From: Virgisporangium aurantiacum
GTDB lineage: Bacteria; Actinomycetota; Actinomycetes; Mycobacteriales; Micromonosporaceae
Direction of reading: 5' to 3'
Assembly: GCF_016863635.1 (NCBI RefSeq)
Contig: NZ_BOPG01000100.1
Location: 1 to 64,000, forward strand
Length of the DNA stretch: 64,000 nucleotides
The translations under genes were made by a program, and so were the position numbers. The notes below the pieces were generated by a model that did not search any database, was not told the DNA's origin, and worked only from the letters and a program-made list of their open reading frames with translations. Shown here one piece after another: positions 52,675 to 61,855 of the stretch. Each line of letters starts with the position of its first letter. Within the stretch, counting starts at the first letter, position 1.

Positions 52675-54097
52675 GGAGCTTCTCGCGGATTCGCTCGATC
52701 CGGGCGGCATCGTCCGGGTGACGGTCGATCAACTGGTCGGCCAGGGCGAGTGCCTCCAGGATGATGGGTGCTGCGTCGTCCCAATCGGTCACGCCGAGGT
52801 GGCGGGCGGCATTCCGGTGAGTCTCCTGCATCATTGTCTTGCGCATGCTGCCGAAGAAGGCCTGGACCTCGGGTTCGGCCCGGTAGGGCTCGATCATCTC
52901 GACACACCAGTCGATGACCGACATCACCGACACGTGTTGCCCGATGTTCGACATCTCCCCCTGCCACCGGGCAGTCGACAGATTCCACGCCGACGCATCG
53001 AGTCCTGCCCCATCGGACTCGATCTGCTTGAGCTTCGCGATCTCGACGGTGAGCATCTGCCTCAGCGCGGTGACGTTGCCCGACTCCAGATCCGAAAGCA
53101 CCCTCTCGTCGGTGGATTCGGTCTCGAACTGCTGCACAATGCTGCGCACGAGCGGGTGCGACGGACTGGCCGCCACCTCCTGCCGGGTTCCAACTGTCAA
53201 CTCCAGCTCCGTCGAAGCGATCTCGCGATCGCCGTCGAACAGGTTCGCACCGATAGCGACCCGGTCCGCCGTCACCTGTTCGGGGTCGACCTCCAGCCGC
53301 ACGGCGAAGTTGAACGTGTCTTCGCCCTGCAGCGGACGGAGCCGGTACCGACGGCCGACCTGCCGGATCTTGTTCAGTTCCCGGCTCACCCGGACGCCGT
53401 CGGGAAGTGTCAGGGCGACCCTCGGCCGGTCGATCAGCACGGTCAACGCGCCCTCGAACTCCTCCTCGATGATGTCCTCGATGTCGGACTCGCCGATGTT
53501 CCAGAACCGGCCTCCCGACGACGACGCGATCGCTTCCAGCAGGTCCTCCTGGAAGTCGGCACCGATTCCGACGGTCGAGGCGCTGATGCCGACGTCGCGC
53601 GCGCGGCTCCCGGTGTCGGCGAACACGGCCCGTTTCGTCTCGCCGTAGTTCGCCTGACCGTCGGACAGCAGGAACAGTCGGCTGTGGTGTGACTCGTTCA
53701 TATGGGTCTGCAGTTCCAGCAGGCCCTGATACCAGCCCAACGACAGGTTGGTCATCCCCCCGGTGACGATGGCGTTGAGGCGGGCCTCGACCTCGTCGGC
53801 CGGTGTCTGCGGATTGACGATCACGTCGGCCTGGTCGTCGAAGGCGACGACGGTCAGGAGATCGCCCTTGTCCAAGCGCCGGAAGATGTCGACACAGCTC
53901 TTCTTCGCGGTGTCGAGTTTGCCGCCGCTCATGCTGCCGCTGCGGTCGACGACCAGGCAGAGGTTGACCGGTCCGGCCCGCCGGGCCTGATGGTCCTTGC
54001 GCTCGCACGAGACCTCGACGACGAGGTCCGTCTCGCTGACGGCGTCTTTACGCACCACCGGCCGCTCCGGATGGAGTGCGATCTTCACGATGTCCAT
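52652..54097 (-). CDS. vWA-domain protein
   Basis: A 481-residue protein. The vWA domain lies at about 43-220, with a full MIDAS: D51, S53 and S55 in VVDRSGSMSGG, a Thr in GGMTNLS, and LLSDGQANYG. A beta-sandwich (about 225-320) and a helical C-terminus follow, the architecture of CoxE/YfbK-like or TerY-linked vWA proteins. It binds a metal-bridged partner, probably another operon product. It lies 21 bases after the TIR-like gene. No MoxR ATPase, the usual partner of such proteins, is encoded in the window. Confidence 0.9.
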   Translation of the reverse strand: MDIVKIALHPERPVVRKDAVSETDLVVEVSCERKDHQARRAGPVNLCLVVDRSGSMSGGKLDTAKKSCVDIFRRLDKGDLLTVVAFDDQADVIVNPQTPADEVEARLNAIVTGGMTNLSLGWYQGLLELQTHMNESHHSRLFLLSDGQANYGETKRAVFADTGSRARDVGISASTVGIGADFQEDLLEAIASSSGGRFWNIGESDIEDIIEEEFEGALTVLIDRPRVALTLPDGVRVSRELNKIRQVGRRYRLRPLQGEDTFNFAVRLEVDPEQVTADRVAIGANLFDGDREIASTELELTVGTRQEVAASPSHPLVRSIVQQFETESTDERVLSDLESGNVTALRQMLTVEIAKLKQIESDGAGLDASAWNLSTARWQGEMSNIGQHVSVMSVIDWCVEMIEPYRAEPEVQAFFGSMRKTMMQETHRNAARHLGVTDWDDAAPIILEALALADQLIDRHPDDAARIERIREKLREYLDHN

Positions 54098-54118
54098 GTC
54101 TGCGTCTCCTCAGGCGAT

Positions 54119-54799
54119 CTACACGGTCGGTGGCCGGGGTCGGCGCAGGTACGCGTCCCAGTTCGCGAAACGGTCGGCCCGGTACCAGTCGGAGCCGTCG
54201 TCGCGGGCCGGGAGGCCGGCCGCGCGGAGGCGACCGAGCAACTGCTGAACGCTGGCGAACGATCCGTCGAACCGGACGACGTCACGGCCGGCCAGATCAC
54301 TGAACGGGCGCAGCGTCCCGATCGTGACGATGACCGTGCTCGTCGGGAACGTCGCGAGGGCCATGCCGAGTTCGATCAACGCGTTGGGTCGCGGCTGACA
54401 GGTCGGCCACACCTCGTCGGCGCCTTCCCCGGGCTCGTGCAACGACGGGTGCAGGTGGACGACGTCGTCGGGTGTCAGGAGGACCAGCACGGCCGAGGCC
54501 TGCGTGACACCCCGCGCCACGACCTCGCCGATGTACGGTGCGGCGTGCCTGGCCTCGTTGATGATGCGTTCCCACTCGAGCGGCTCCAGACCGAGCGCAC
54601 GGAGAAAGTCGAACATCCGGTCGCGGACCGGACGATCGCGGCCGAACACGACGAACACCCGCCGCGACCGGTCGGCGTGGCCGCCGTCGTTCGCGGTTCT
54701 GCCCTCGGGGGGCGGTGGACCGGCGGAACCGTAGTTGTTCACGGTCTTGTCACCCGCCCGGCCCGTGCCCACCACGATGTTGTGGCCATTGATGTCCAT
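54119..54799 (-). CDS. TIR-like nucleotide-binding protein (PF10137 type) with N-terminal GRAGD motif
   Basis: A 226-residue protein. The first 24 residues (DINGHNIVVGTGRAGD, then NNYG) form a Gly/Asn-rich motif shared with the adjacent membrane protein. The TIR-like domain at about 46-196 begins RRVFVVFGRDRPVRDRMFDFLRALG, continues YIGEVVARGVTQASAVLVLLTPDD, and has PRPNALIELGMALA with candidate active Glu E143. PF10137 domains serve as NAD-degrading effectors in some CBASS and Pycsar systems. It starts three bases after the membrane-protein stop. Confidence 0.82.
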   Translation of the reverse strand: MDINGHNIVVGTGRAGDKTVNNYGSAGPPPPEGRTANDGGHADRSRRVFVVFGRDRPVRDRMFDFLRALGLEPLEWERIINEARHAAPYIGEVVARGVTQASAVLVLLTPDDVVHLHPSLHEPGEGADEVWPTCQPRPNALIELGMALATFPTSTVIVTIGTLRPFSDLAGRDVVRFDGSFASVQQLLGRLRAAGLPARDDGSDWYRADRFANWDAYLRRPRPPTV

Positions 54800-54802
54800 G
54801 GC

Positions 54803-56638
54803 TCAACTCCCGGTCGTTGTGGATCCGGCCGCGGCGCCGGCCACCGCGGCGGCCGCGGCGGCCTGGGCGGCCTGGGCCGCGGTTGCTGTGCTGGCCGCCG
54901 CGCTGGCGGCGGTGTTCGCGGACGCGGCTGAGGTGCTCGACGGCTCGACGAAGTTGTGCACGGTGTCGCCGGCGCGTCCGTCACCGCCGATCTTGATGTT
55001 CTTGGCGTTGAACGTCATCTGCTGGGCCACGATGATCGCCATGACGGTCTTCTCGATGGCGGACGTGTCGATGTCCAGCTTGTCGAGGTGATCCTTCAAC
55101 GCCTTCGCCAGTCGCGACTCCAACACGTACAGGTCGCGCATCAGGTCGTCGCGCGCGTTGAACTCGAGTTCCTGGCCGAAGACGAAGTGTTCCCGCAGCG
55201 ACCACCGGCCGCCGAAGTCGAAGTGTGAGCCGCGCCGGATCATGTACCTCTCGTACTCGCGCTTCGCCCAGCGGCGCACCGGATCGGCCAGGAACGCGAG
55301 GCTCCGCAGCGGGCTCCAGAGCACCAGCGGGATGAACCGTCGACAGCCTGTCACCATGGCCAGACCCAGTGCTTCGGGCAGGTGCCGGGGCAGTTCGCGG
55401 ACCAGCGTCGGCTCCTCGATGCCCGGCAGCACGTACACCTTGGAGTACAGGTAGAGGATTCCGGCGATCACCTCCGCCCGGACGAACAGGGTGACCATCA
55501 GGTCGCCGTTCCAGTTGGCGATCTGCATGCACAGGTAGGTGCGTTGTTGCGCGTCAGCCCGACCCAGGCTGTCGAGCCGGTCCGCCCGGCTCACCCGGGT
55601 CGCGGGCGGCTCGCACGGTCGATCGTCCGGACGCGCACCGTCGTCCAACCGGAACCGGCCGTCGGCGTAGGTACGGTAGCCGTACCACAACCCGGGAATC
55701 CCGGCGCGCGCGGCCGACGCACGCAGCGCCTCGTGCAGTTCCCGGATGTCGACCAGCTTCGGCTTCTCACGCTCCTCGAACGTGCCGGGTTCGTCGAACG
55801 TACCGGGCTTCTTGAGCTTGCCCTGGCCGATGTCGACGCTGATCTGCCAGTCGTGGACGAACTCGCCGTTGCCGACGAGCGTGTGGTTGAAACGGTGACT
55901 GCCGTGGTAAACGAAGAAGTTCACGTCTTCCGGGCAGGCGAGCGGCTCCAGCCGGTCGGCGAGCCATCGGGGCGGGGATGGTGCGAGGTCGCGGAGGGGG
56001 CGTTGCGAGTCGCGGACGATCCGCGCCCACGCCCGCGCGATTCCGGCGTCGACGGTGGCCACCACGAACGCGGCCAGGGCACCGAATCCGAGTACCGGCA
56101 GAGCCGAGACCACGGCCGGCTCGCTCAGTGCGAACCACGTGCCCAGCACGACGACGAAGGCAAACAGAGTGGCCTCCTGCGCCATCTGGACCGGGTTGGC
56201 CCGGTACCGCTGCCGCAGCCGGTGCCAGAGGCCGGACCATCCCGCGCCTTTGCGGGTCGTGATGCCGCCGGCGACGGCTCCGGCCGCGACGACCGCGGTC
56301 GGCGCCAGCACCGGCCACACGCCGTGCCGCCGGACCAGGACGAACACCGTGGTGATCAGAACGGCGGCCAGGACCGCGTCGCGCACCGCCTGACGATGAC
56401 GGGAGGCGTGCGAGTGGGCGGCCACCGTGGCCATGTCGGTGCGGTAGCTCGGCGTCATCGCCCGGTACGCGCTGCGCCGGAACCACCAGTTCACGAACCC
56501 ACACCAACCGTCGTCGGCGTGCACCGCCGCGCAGAGGATCCGGGTCGGGTTCGTGTTCGGGTACGCCGGCCACGTCCCGGCGCCGGCGGCCTTCCGGAAG
56601 CCGGCGGCGGCGAATCCGGATGCGATTTCGGCGTGCAT
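54803..56638 (-). CDS. four-TM membrane protein with GRAGD motif and Ala-rich tail
   Basis: A 611-residue protein of unknown family. Hydrophobic segments lie near 86-103, 107-125, 156-172 and 177-197, followed by a soluble part of about 340 residues. Residues 546-565 (KNIKIGGDGRAGDTVHNFVE) repeat the motif found at the N-terminus of the next protein. The last 45 residues are almost only Ala, Ser and Thr. GGAGGG precedes the ATG. Within the operon it would be the membrane component, perhaps sensing or executing membrane damage. Confidence 0.75.
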   Translation of the reverse strand: MHAEIASGFAAAGFRKAAGAGTWPAYPNTNPTRILCAAVHADDGWCGFVNWWFRRSAYRAMTPSYRTDMATVAAHSHASRHRQAVRDAVLAAVLITTVFVLVRRHGVWPVLAPTAVVAAGAVAGGITTRKGAGWSGLWHRLRQRYRANPVQMAQEATLFAFVVVLGTWFALSEPAVVSALPVLGFGALAAFVVATVDAGIARAWARIVRDSQRPLRDLAPSPPRWLADRLEPLACPEDVNFFVYHGSHRFNHTLVGNGEFVHDWQISVDIGQGKLKKPGTFDEPGTFEEREKPKLVDIRELHEALRASAARAGIPGLWYGYRTYADGRFRLDDGARPDDRPCEPPATRVSRADRLDSLGRADAQQRTYLCMQIANWNGDLMVTLFVRAEVIAGILYLYSKVYVLPGIEEPTLVRELPRHLPEALGLAMVTGCRRFIPLVLWSPLRSLAFLADPVRRWAKREYERYMIRRGSHFDFGGRWSLREHFVFGQELEFNARDDLMRDLYVLESRLAKALKDHLDKLDIDTSAIEKTVMAIIVAQQMTFNAKNIKIGGDGRAGDTVHNFVEPSSTSAASANTAASAAASTATAAQAAQAAAAAAVAGAAAGSTTTGS

Positions 56639-56657
56639 GTGTCCCTCCTCCGTGAAG

Positions 56658-57335
56658 TCAGCCCGACAGGCCGCTCGGTTTGGTGTCCGCCGGCGTGATG
56701 CCCGCGTTTCCGGCCAGCAGCGCGAGCTGCGTCCGGTCGTTCACGCCGAGCTTGGTGAAGATGGCGGTCAGCTGGTTACGGATCGTCTTCTCCGAGACGC
56801 CCAGTGATGTCGCGATGTGGTTGTTGGCGCGACCGGACGCGACCAGCCGGGTGATCTGCAGTTCGCGCGCTGTCAGTTTGTCCAGCGGTGGTTTCATCGG
56901 CAGCGGGGTGCGGTGCAACGCCGCCGTCAGGGCCGCGCCGATGCTGGCGCTGAATACGTAGTTCCCTTTGGCCACCGTCTGCAGGGCCGCGACGATCACG
57001 TCGGGGTCCGTGCCCTTGACCAGGTATCCGCGGGCACCCGCGCGCAGCGCCCGCAACGCGGTGGCCCGGTCGTCGGCCATGGTCAGCACCATGATCCGCG
57101 TGTCGGGGCGCTGGCTGTGGATCCGGCTCGTCGCCTCGATGCCGTCGCCGTCCGGGAGAGCCACGTCCATCGCGATGATGTCCACAGCTCCGGACAGCGC
57201 GGCAGTCATCGCCTCCTTGAACGTCGACGCCTCCGTCACCGAGTCGACCCAGTGCTCGTTCTCCAGCATCGCGATCAGCCCGCGCCGCACAATCGGATGG
57301 TCGTCGACGATCAGGACCCGCAGCGGGTGCGTCAT
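56658..57335 (-). CDS. NarL/FixJ-type response regulator
   Basis: A 225-residue response regulator. The receiver domain is at about 5-122, with acidic pocket D11/D12, phospho-acceptor D57 in IIAMDVALPDGDG and K107 in YLVKG. The LuxR-type helix-turn-helix is at about 152-212 (LTARELQITRLVASGRANNHIATSLGVSEKTIRNQLTAIFTKLG). Its ATG overlaps the protease stop by four bases. It is the natural partner of the histidine kinase two genes upstream, with the protease gene between them, and may control this operon. Confidence 0.93.
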   Translation of the reverse strand: MTHPLRVLIVDDHPIVRRGLIAMLENEHWVDSVTEASTFKEAMTAALSGAVDIIAMDVALPDGDGIEATSRIHSQRPDTRIMVLTMADDRATALRALRAGARGYLVKGTDPDVIVAALQTVAKGNYVFSASIGAALTAALHRTPLPMKPPLDKLTARELQITRLVASGRANNHIATSLGVSEKTIRNQLTAIFTKLGVNDRTQLALLAGNAGITPADTKPSGLSG

Positions 57336-58960
57336 GTGGAAACTCTCCCGTCCCGGTCGCGCTGGATCGCGTCTCGGATCGAGCTGATCCGGATGCCCTC
57401 GTTGGCCTGATAGGTTCCGCTTCCCCGCAGCCTCGGCATGGCGTCGCTGCCGGAGTGGTGCAGCCCGATCAAGCGCCAGTCGTTGTCGAACGCGGGGCTC
57501 CCGGAGCTGCCGGGTTCGGTCGCTGCCGCGTAGTGGACCCGGGTGTCGTTGTAATCGAGCACGAGGTTGTGCTGGATCGAGAACATCGGCTGCATCCGAC
57601 CGTGCGGATGTCCGATGATCAGGACCCGCGGCTGGCGTTCGAGGGGCAGAAGCCGCGACTCGATCGGGCACTCCGTGGCCTCGCTCGGCACCGTGCGCAG
57701 GCTGAGAACGCTGACGTCGAGCGCCTCACGCGGAGACGACCAGACGATCGCGTCGACCCGGTGCTTTTCGGCGTCGCCGCCGGCCGCCTCCCGGCCGCGG
57801 AAAGTCAAGCGCGCCGCGTCCGGTGTGATGGCGTTCGGGACGACATGGGCGTTGGTCAGCAGCACCACCGCGGGCATGGATTCGTGCAGCGCCCTTCCGT
57901 CGACGAGTATCCCGGTGCCGACACCGTCGCCGCAGTCGTCTTCGATGCGGGCGACCCGGCGGCACCGTTCGAGGGCGTCGCGGAACCATCGCAGGGTGTG
58001 GAACCCGGCCGTCCCGAAGATCGACTCCAGGCCCTCGTCGGCGAGGTCGTCGAGGTCGGTGTTCTGCAGGTGGGCCGCGGGCACGGTGACCACGCCACCT
58101 TCCCGACGCAGCAACGCGGCCCGCAGCATCGGGAACAACCGCTCGCCTGCGCCGCTGCCGTCGTCGAGCTGCCACACCTCGACGAGCTGGCGCAGAGTGC
58201 TCGCGAGCTCGAACGCGTCGGCCTCGGGAGCCTCGACGTAGCGGGCCAGCCACTCCTGTGCGTCGCGGGTCCGGTCGAGCGCCACGCAAGCCTCGACGGC
58301 GGTCGCGAGCGTCCAGGCGTCCGGCTCGGGTTCGGCGGCAATCCGCGTGAGGATACGGTTCGCAAGATCGTGCGCGTACCGGGCCGGATCGTCGAACCCG
58401 GCCGGTTCCAGGCCGTCGCGCAACCCACGACGCAACAGGGCGACGGTGTTGATGCCGTGCCACAGACTGGTCTCGTCCGCGCGGTAGATCTCGTGGTATC
58501 CCGCCACGGCGCGGTCGAGGTACTCCTGCCGGTGATGCGGGCCGTCGTCGCCCGCGATGTAGAGCTGCTTGTAGGCCCGCCCGGCCAGGCCGTGGGCCTC
58601 GGTACGTTCGGCGTCACTCACCGGGCCCTCCAGAACCCCCCGGAGAAGACCGAGCGCCGCCCCCGGAAGTTCCTGGTCGACGAGCGCCTGTACGTAGTGC
58701 AGGCGTACCGCCGGCCGGTCGAGACCGTTATGGATCATCGCGTCGGCGGTCCGTTGGACCAGCGGAAAACACCGCTTGCGTTGCAGCAGGCGGAGGACGG
58801 CGACAGCCTCTGCCTCGGTCGGCGCCAGCCGGCCGCGGCGGAGACCGGCGGTGATCCGCGCGCAGACGTCGTCGGCGGCCCGGTGGTCGAAGCGACGCAG
58901 CGACGCGGCGATCTCCGCGGTGAGGCCGACGATGTCGACCGGACCCGGCTGGATCATCAT
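57332..58960 (-). CDS. TPR-sensor - trypsin-like serine protease
   Basis: A 542-residue protein. The N-terminal about 280 residues are helical repeats (AHGLAGRAYKQLYI, YLDRAVAGYHEIYRAD, WHGINTVALLRRG) resembling the TPR-S/MAP3K-TRAF-binding-like sensor domain of bacterial conflict systems. A trypsin-like domain at about 340-535 has H372 in LTNAHVV, D415 in ALDVSVL and S486 in EPGSSGSP. There is no signal peptide, so the protease is cytoplasmic. The start overlaps the kinase stop (ATGA) and the stop overlaps the response-regulator start. Confidence 0.87.
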   Translation of the reverse strand: MMIQPGPVDIVGLTAEIAASLRRFDHRAADDVCARITAGLRRGRLAPTEAEAVAVLRLLQRKRCFPLVQRTADAMIHNGLDRPAVRLHYVQALVDQELPGAALGLLRGVLEGPVSDAERTEAHGLAGRAYKQLYIAGDDGPHHRQEYLDRAVAGYHEIYRADETSLWHGINTVALLRRGLRDGLEPAGFDDPARYAHDLANRILTRIAAEPEPDAWTLATAVEACVALDRTRDAQEWLARYVEAPEADAFELASTLRQLVEVWQLDDGSGAGERLFPMLRAALLRREGGVVTVPAAHLQNTDLDDLADEGLESIFGTAGFHTLRWFRDALERCRRVARIEDDCGDGVGTGILVDGRALHESMPAVVLLTNAHVVPNAITPDAARLTFRGREAAGGDAEKHRVDAIVWSSPREALDVSVLSLRTVPSEATECPIESRLLPLERQPRVLIIGHPHGRMQPMFSIQHNLVLDYNDTRVHYAAATEPGSSGSPAFDNDWRLIGLHHSGSDAMPRLRGSGTYQANEGIRISSIRDAIQRDRDGRVST

Positions 58961-61020
58961 GGACTCCCGTTCTCCTCCGTGGCGACCAGGTCGTCCGACC
59001 GTTGCTGCCGCGGAATCTGCGGCTGCTCCGGTACGGCGACCGGCAACCACACCCGCACGGCCGTTCCGGTCGGATCGACCTTCTCGACCACGCAGTGGCC
59101 ACCGAGTTCGTCGGCCCGCGAATGGAACGACTCGATCCCGAGCCCACCCTTCCGGGCCCGGGCGGCGACGACCTCGGCGTCGATTCCCACGCCGTCATCG
59201 AGGATTTCCAGGTAGAGCCCGTCGTCGTCGCGGCGCACGGTCACCTGGCACGCGCTCGCGTTCGCGTGCCGCGTGACGTTGGTGACCGCCTCGGCCACGA
59301 TTCGCCATGCCGCCACCTCGATCGCCGCGGGGAGGTCGGTGAGGTCGCCGGCAGCCGACACGTCGACGGCCAGGCGGTCGCTCTGGTAGCGGGTGAGCTC
59401 GACCCGCAGCGCCCCCTCCAGACCGCCGTCCAGGGCTGGCGGCCGCAATTGGTCGACCACCTGCCGCAGCTCGCTGCCGCACACGTCGAGGTCGCTGAGC
59501 AGGGTGACGAGCTGCGCGCGGGCGCGCTGATTCCCGGTGACGAGCCGCTGCACCGCGCGCACCTGCAGCGAGATTCCCGTCAACGCCGGCCCGACGCCGT
59601 CGTGCAGGTCCCGACGCAGCCTGCGCCGCTCCTCCTCCCGGGCCTTGACCAGCCGTTCGCGGGACAGCCGCAGGTCGCGGATGAGCCGCGCCGTCTCGAC
59701 CGCCACCGCGGCGTGCAGGGCCAGATCCGTGAACAGGCGCCGCTCCCTGCGGGTGAACCGACCGTTCGGGTTGCGCGTGGCGACCAGGAGCCGACCGACC
59801 TGCCGGCCGTGTACCGTCATCGGGAACGCCTCCATCGGAGTACCGGGTCGGCCGGCCTCCGCGAGCGGCGTCGGATCGTCGCCCTGGTCTGTCGTCACCG
59901 CGACGTACGGGACCTGCAGCGACCGGGCGATCGTCGCCGTGAGCCGCGGCAGCGCGTCGGCGGCGGCGGACCGGCCGAGCACCTGGCCGAGGCGGGCGAT
60001 GACGAGGTACGGGTCGTCCCGCTCGCCGTACAGCAACCGGTTCACGCCACGCTGAACCTGGCGTCGCACCGGCTCGAACGCGACAGCCACGACGCCGGTC
60101 GCGACCAGCGACTCGTACCTCCCGGTGGACATCCAGGTGACCGACTGCCTGATCATGGCGACGACGGCGACGAACGCTCCGACCACCAGAAGCGTCATCA
60201 CCAGCCACACGAGGGTGCGGTTGATGATCGTGTCGAGGTTGTACAGCCGGTAGCGGAGGATCGCCAGCATCATTCCGGCCGGAATCGCCACACCGACGAT
60301 CACCGCGGCGGCATCGCCCACGAACGGCCCGGCGATCAGCGCCAGCACGAAAATCACCGCCGCCGGCAGCAGACAGGCCAGTTGCCGGCGGGTGTCACCG
60401 TCGGCCCGCCTCCACCGCACGATCAACGACACCAGGACCCCGACCATGCACAGAAGAGTCAGCACCATGCCGCCAGCGGCGACGAACACGAACGCCTGCG
60501 CCCGCGCGGAGATCGGCTCGGACGTGTCGACGAGCAACGTCGTCGGATGGTCCAGTGCGGCGATCGCGAGCGCCACCGCGACCGTGGCGGTGGCGACCGG
60601 AATCGCCACCGCCAACGCCGCCCACCGGCGCCCGGGCGGGCGGCCGTCCGGGAAGAGCAGGAGAGCCAACGCGATCAGCCCGTACGGCGGCCACCACGTC
60701 CACTGGCTCAGCCACGCCAGTGGCGTGACGCTCGCCCAGCTCGCACCCGCGACGGACAGCGCCGCGAAGGCACCGGCCGCGACCAGCAGCCGCCCCACGA
60801 CGTGGCGAGGGACCGCGAACAGCACCATGAGGCCCATGACGATGCAGGACGCGGCGATGGCGGAGGTCAGCGCGATCGGACCGGCCGGCTCGTCGGTGGG
60901 TCCGAGCACCTGACCGACCACGACGAGAGCGGCCACCGCGACCAGACCTGAGACAACCCACCACGGCGACATCGGTTCGGGCGCAACCGCTCGCACCGTA
61001 CCTCCCTCGTTCGTCGTCAT
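58957..61020 (-). CDS. membrane histidine kinase (NarL-type partner)
   Basis: A 687-residue sensor kinase. About eight hydrophobic segments lie between 20 and 310, followed by a GAF-like domain (about 340-445). The HisKA_3 dimerisation region contains H473 in RRDLHDGVGPALTG, and a HATPase domain runs from about 560 to 665 (ending with GGLGIESFHSRADELGG). It follows the orphan gene by three bases. ATG 61020 lacks a good ribosome site; GTG 60996 with GGGAGG four to five bases before it is an equally likely start. Confidence 0.9.
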   Translation of the reverse strand: MTTNEGGTVRAVAPEPMSPWWVVSGLVAVAALVVVGQVLGPTDEPAGPIALTSAIAASCIVMGLMVLFAVPRHVVGRLLVAAGAFAALSVAGASWASVTPLAWLSQWTWWPPYGLIALALLLFPDGRPPGRRWAALAVAIPVATATVAVALAIAALDHPTTLLVDTSEPISARAQAFVFVAAGGMVLTLLCMVGVLVSLIVRWRRADGDTRRQLACLLPAAVIFVLALIAGPFVGDAAAVIVGVAIPAGMMLAILRYRLYNLDTIINRTLVWLVMTLLVVGAFVAVVAMIRQSVTWMSTGRYESLVATGVVAVAFEPVRRQVQRGVNRLLYGERDDPYLVIARLGQVLGRSAAADALPRLTATIARSLQVPYVAVTTDQGDDPTPLAEAGRPGTPMEAFPMTVHGRQVGRLLVATRNPNGRFTRRERRLFTDLALHAAVAVETARLIRDLRLSRERLVKAREEERRRLRRDLHDGVGPALTGISLQVRAVQRLVTGNQRARAQLVTLLSDLDVCGSELRQVVDQLRPPALDGGLEGALRVELTRYQSDRLAVDVSAAGDLTDLPAAIEVAAWRIVAEAVTNVTRHANASACQVTVRRDDDGLYLEILDDGVGIDAEVVAARARKGGLGIESFHSRADELGGHCVVEKVDPTGTAVRVWLPVAVPEQPQIPRQQRSDDLVATEENGSP

Positions 61021-61023
61021 GGC

Positions 61024-61524
61024 TCAGTCGTGCGTCCAGCCGGTTCGATGCAACATGTTGTGGAACCAGTCACCGTTGTGCTCGTCACCGTTCGCGCTTG
61101 TCGGCGCGACGAACGCTGCGAGACTGTCGACGTACTTCATCCCCTCGATCTTCGGAAGCTGACGGACCGCTGCGGCAGGGGTGAGCCCGAACCGCGAAAG
61201 TTGCCGCTCAGCGGAGTCGCCGTGGCGGTCGAGGTAGTCCCGCACGTGATCAACGACGGCGCACATCCGTCCTTGCAGTTCTTCGGGGTCCGGGGGTTCC
61301 CCGGTCGGCGCGAGATCCATCAGTGTCCACGCGTGGGTGAACACCGGGGCGAGCCGTCGTCCGTCGCGGTCGAAGAACTCCATCGCGCCGTGGGCGTCGT
61401 TTCCCACCCCGATGTCGTCGTCCTGGAGCAGCGTCGACACGTCGTCGTACACGTGCAGCCAGGTGTTGTCACAGGCGATTGCAAGAACATTTACATCGTT
61501 CGCGGTCGATGCATGTGCGGTCAT
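61024..61524 (-). CDS. orphan first gene of the TIR/vWA operon
   Basis: A 166-residue acidic cytoplasmic protein with no recognised family. Features are an ACDNTWLHVYDDVSTLL segment near the start, a helical middle (RMCAVVDHVRDYLDRH, then RFGLTPAAAVRQLPK) and a C-terminal NGDWFHNMLHRTGW. It has no signal peptide or membrane segment. ATG 61524 has GGAGGG six bases upstream, better than the longer open frame. As the first gene, directly before the kinase, it could be a regulator or a small adaptor. Confidence 0.75.
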   Translation of the reverse strand: MTAHASTANDVNVLAIACDNTWLHVYDDVSTLLQDDDIGVGNDAHGAMEFFDRDGRRLAPVFTHAWTLMDLAPTGEPPDPEELQGRMCAVVDHVRDYLDRHGDSAERQLSRFGLTPAAAVRQLPKIEGMKYVDSLAAFVAPTSANGDEHNGDWFHNMLHRTGWTHD

Positions 61525-61855
61525 GCCGATCCCTCCGAATGGTGTGGAACGCGGGCCAGTCGCCCCCGTGGCACTGTTCCCGCGCAGACCTGGATGTGCT
61601 GTGAAGCATTGTGCATCGGCCGGGGTCCCGAACCGATGGGACATCCGTCCGGTCGATCCGGGGAAATGCTCCCACGGGTGACGACTGGCGGTTGCTTTTC
61701 GATGACCCGATCGGTCGAACTTCCCGATGAATCACATTCGCTTTTCCTTGACCGTACGGGACGAACGCCCTGCCGATCGGGACACCGCGGCGCTCACGCT
61801 CCCGCTGGAGGCGGCCCCGCCGCGATTCCGGACAACCGAAACGGAGACACGCGCG
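61525..61855. promoter_or_regulatory. divergent promoter region of the TIR/vWA operon and PP2C-kinase pair
   Basis: This 331-base gap separates the ten-gene minus-strand operon from the plus-strand phosphatase-kinase pair and must hold the promoters for both. A TTGACC at about 61748 may be a plus-strand -35 element, but no convincing -10 follows. I see no clear palindromic operator. Confidence 0.4.
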
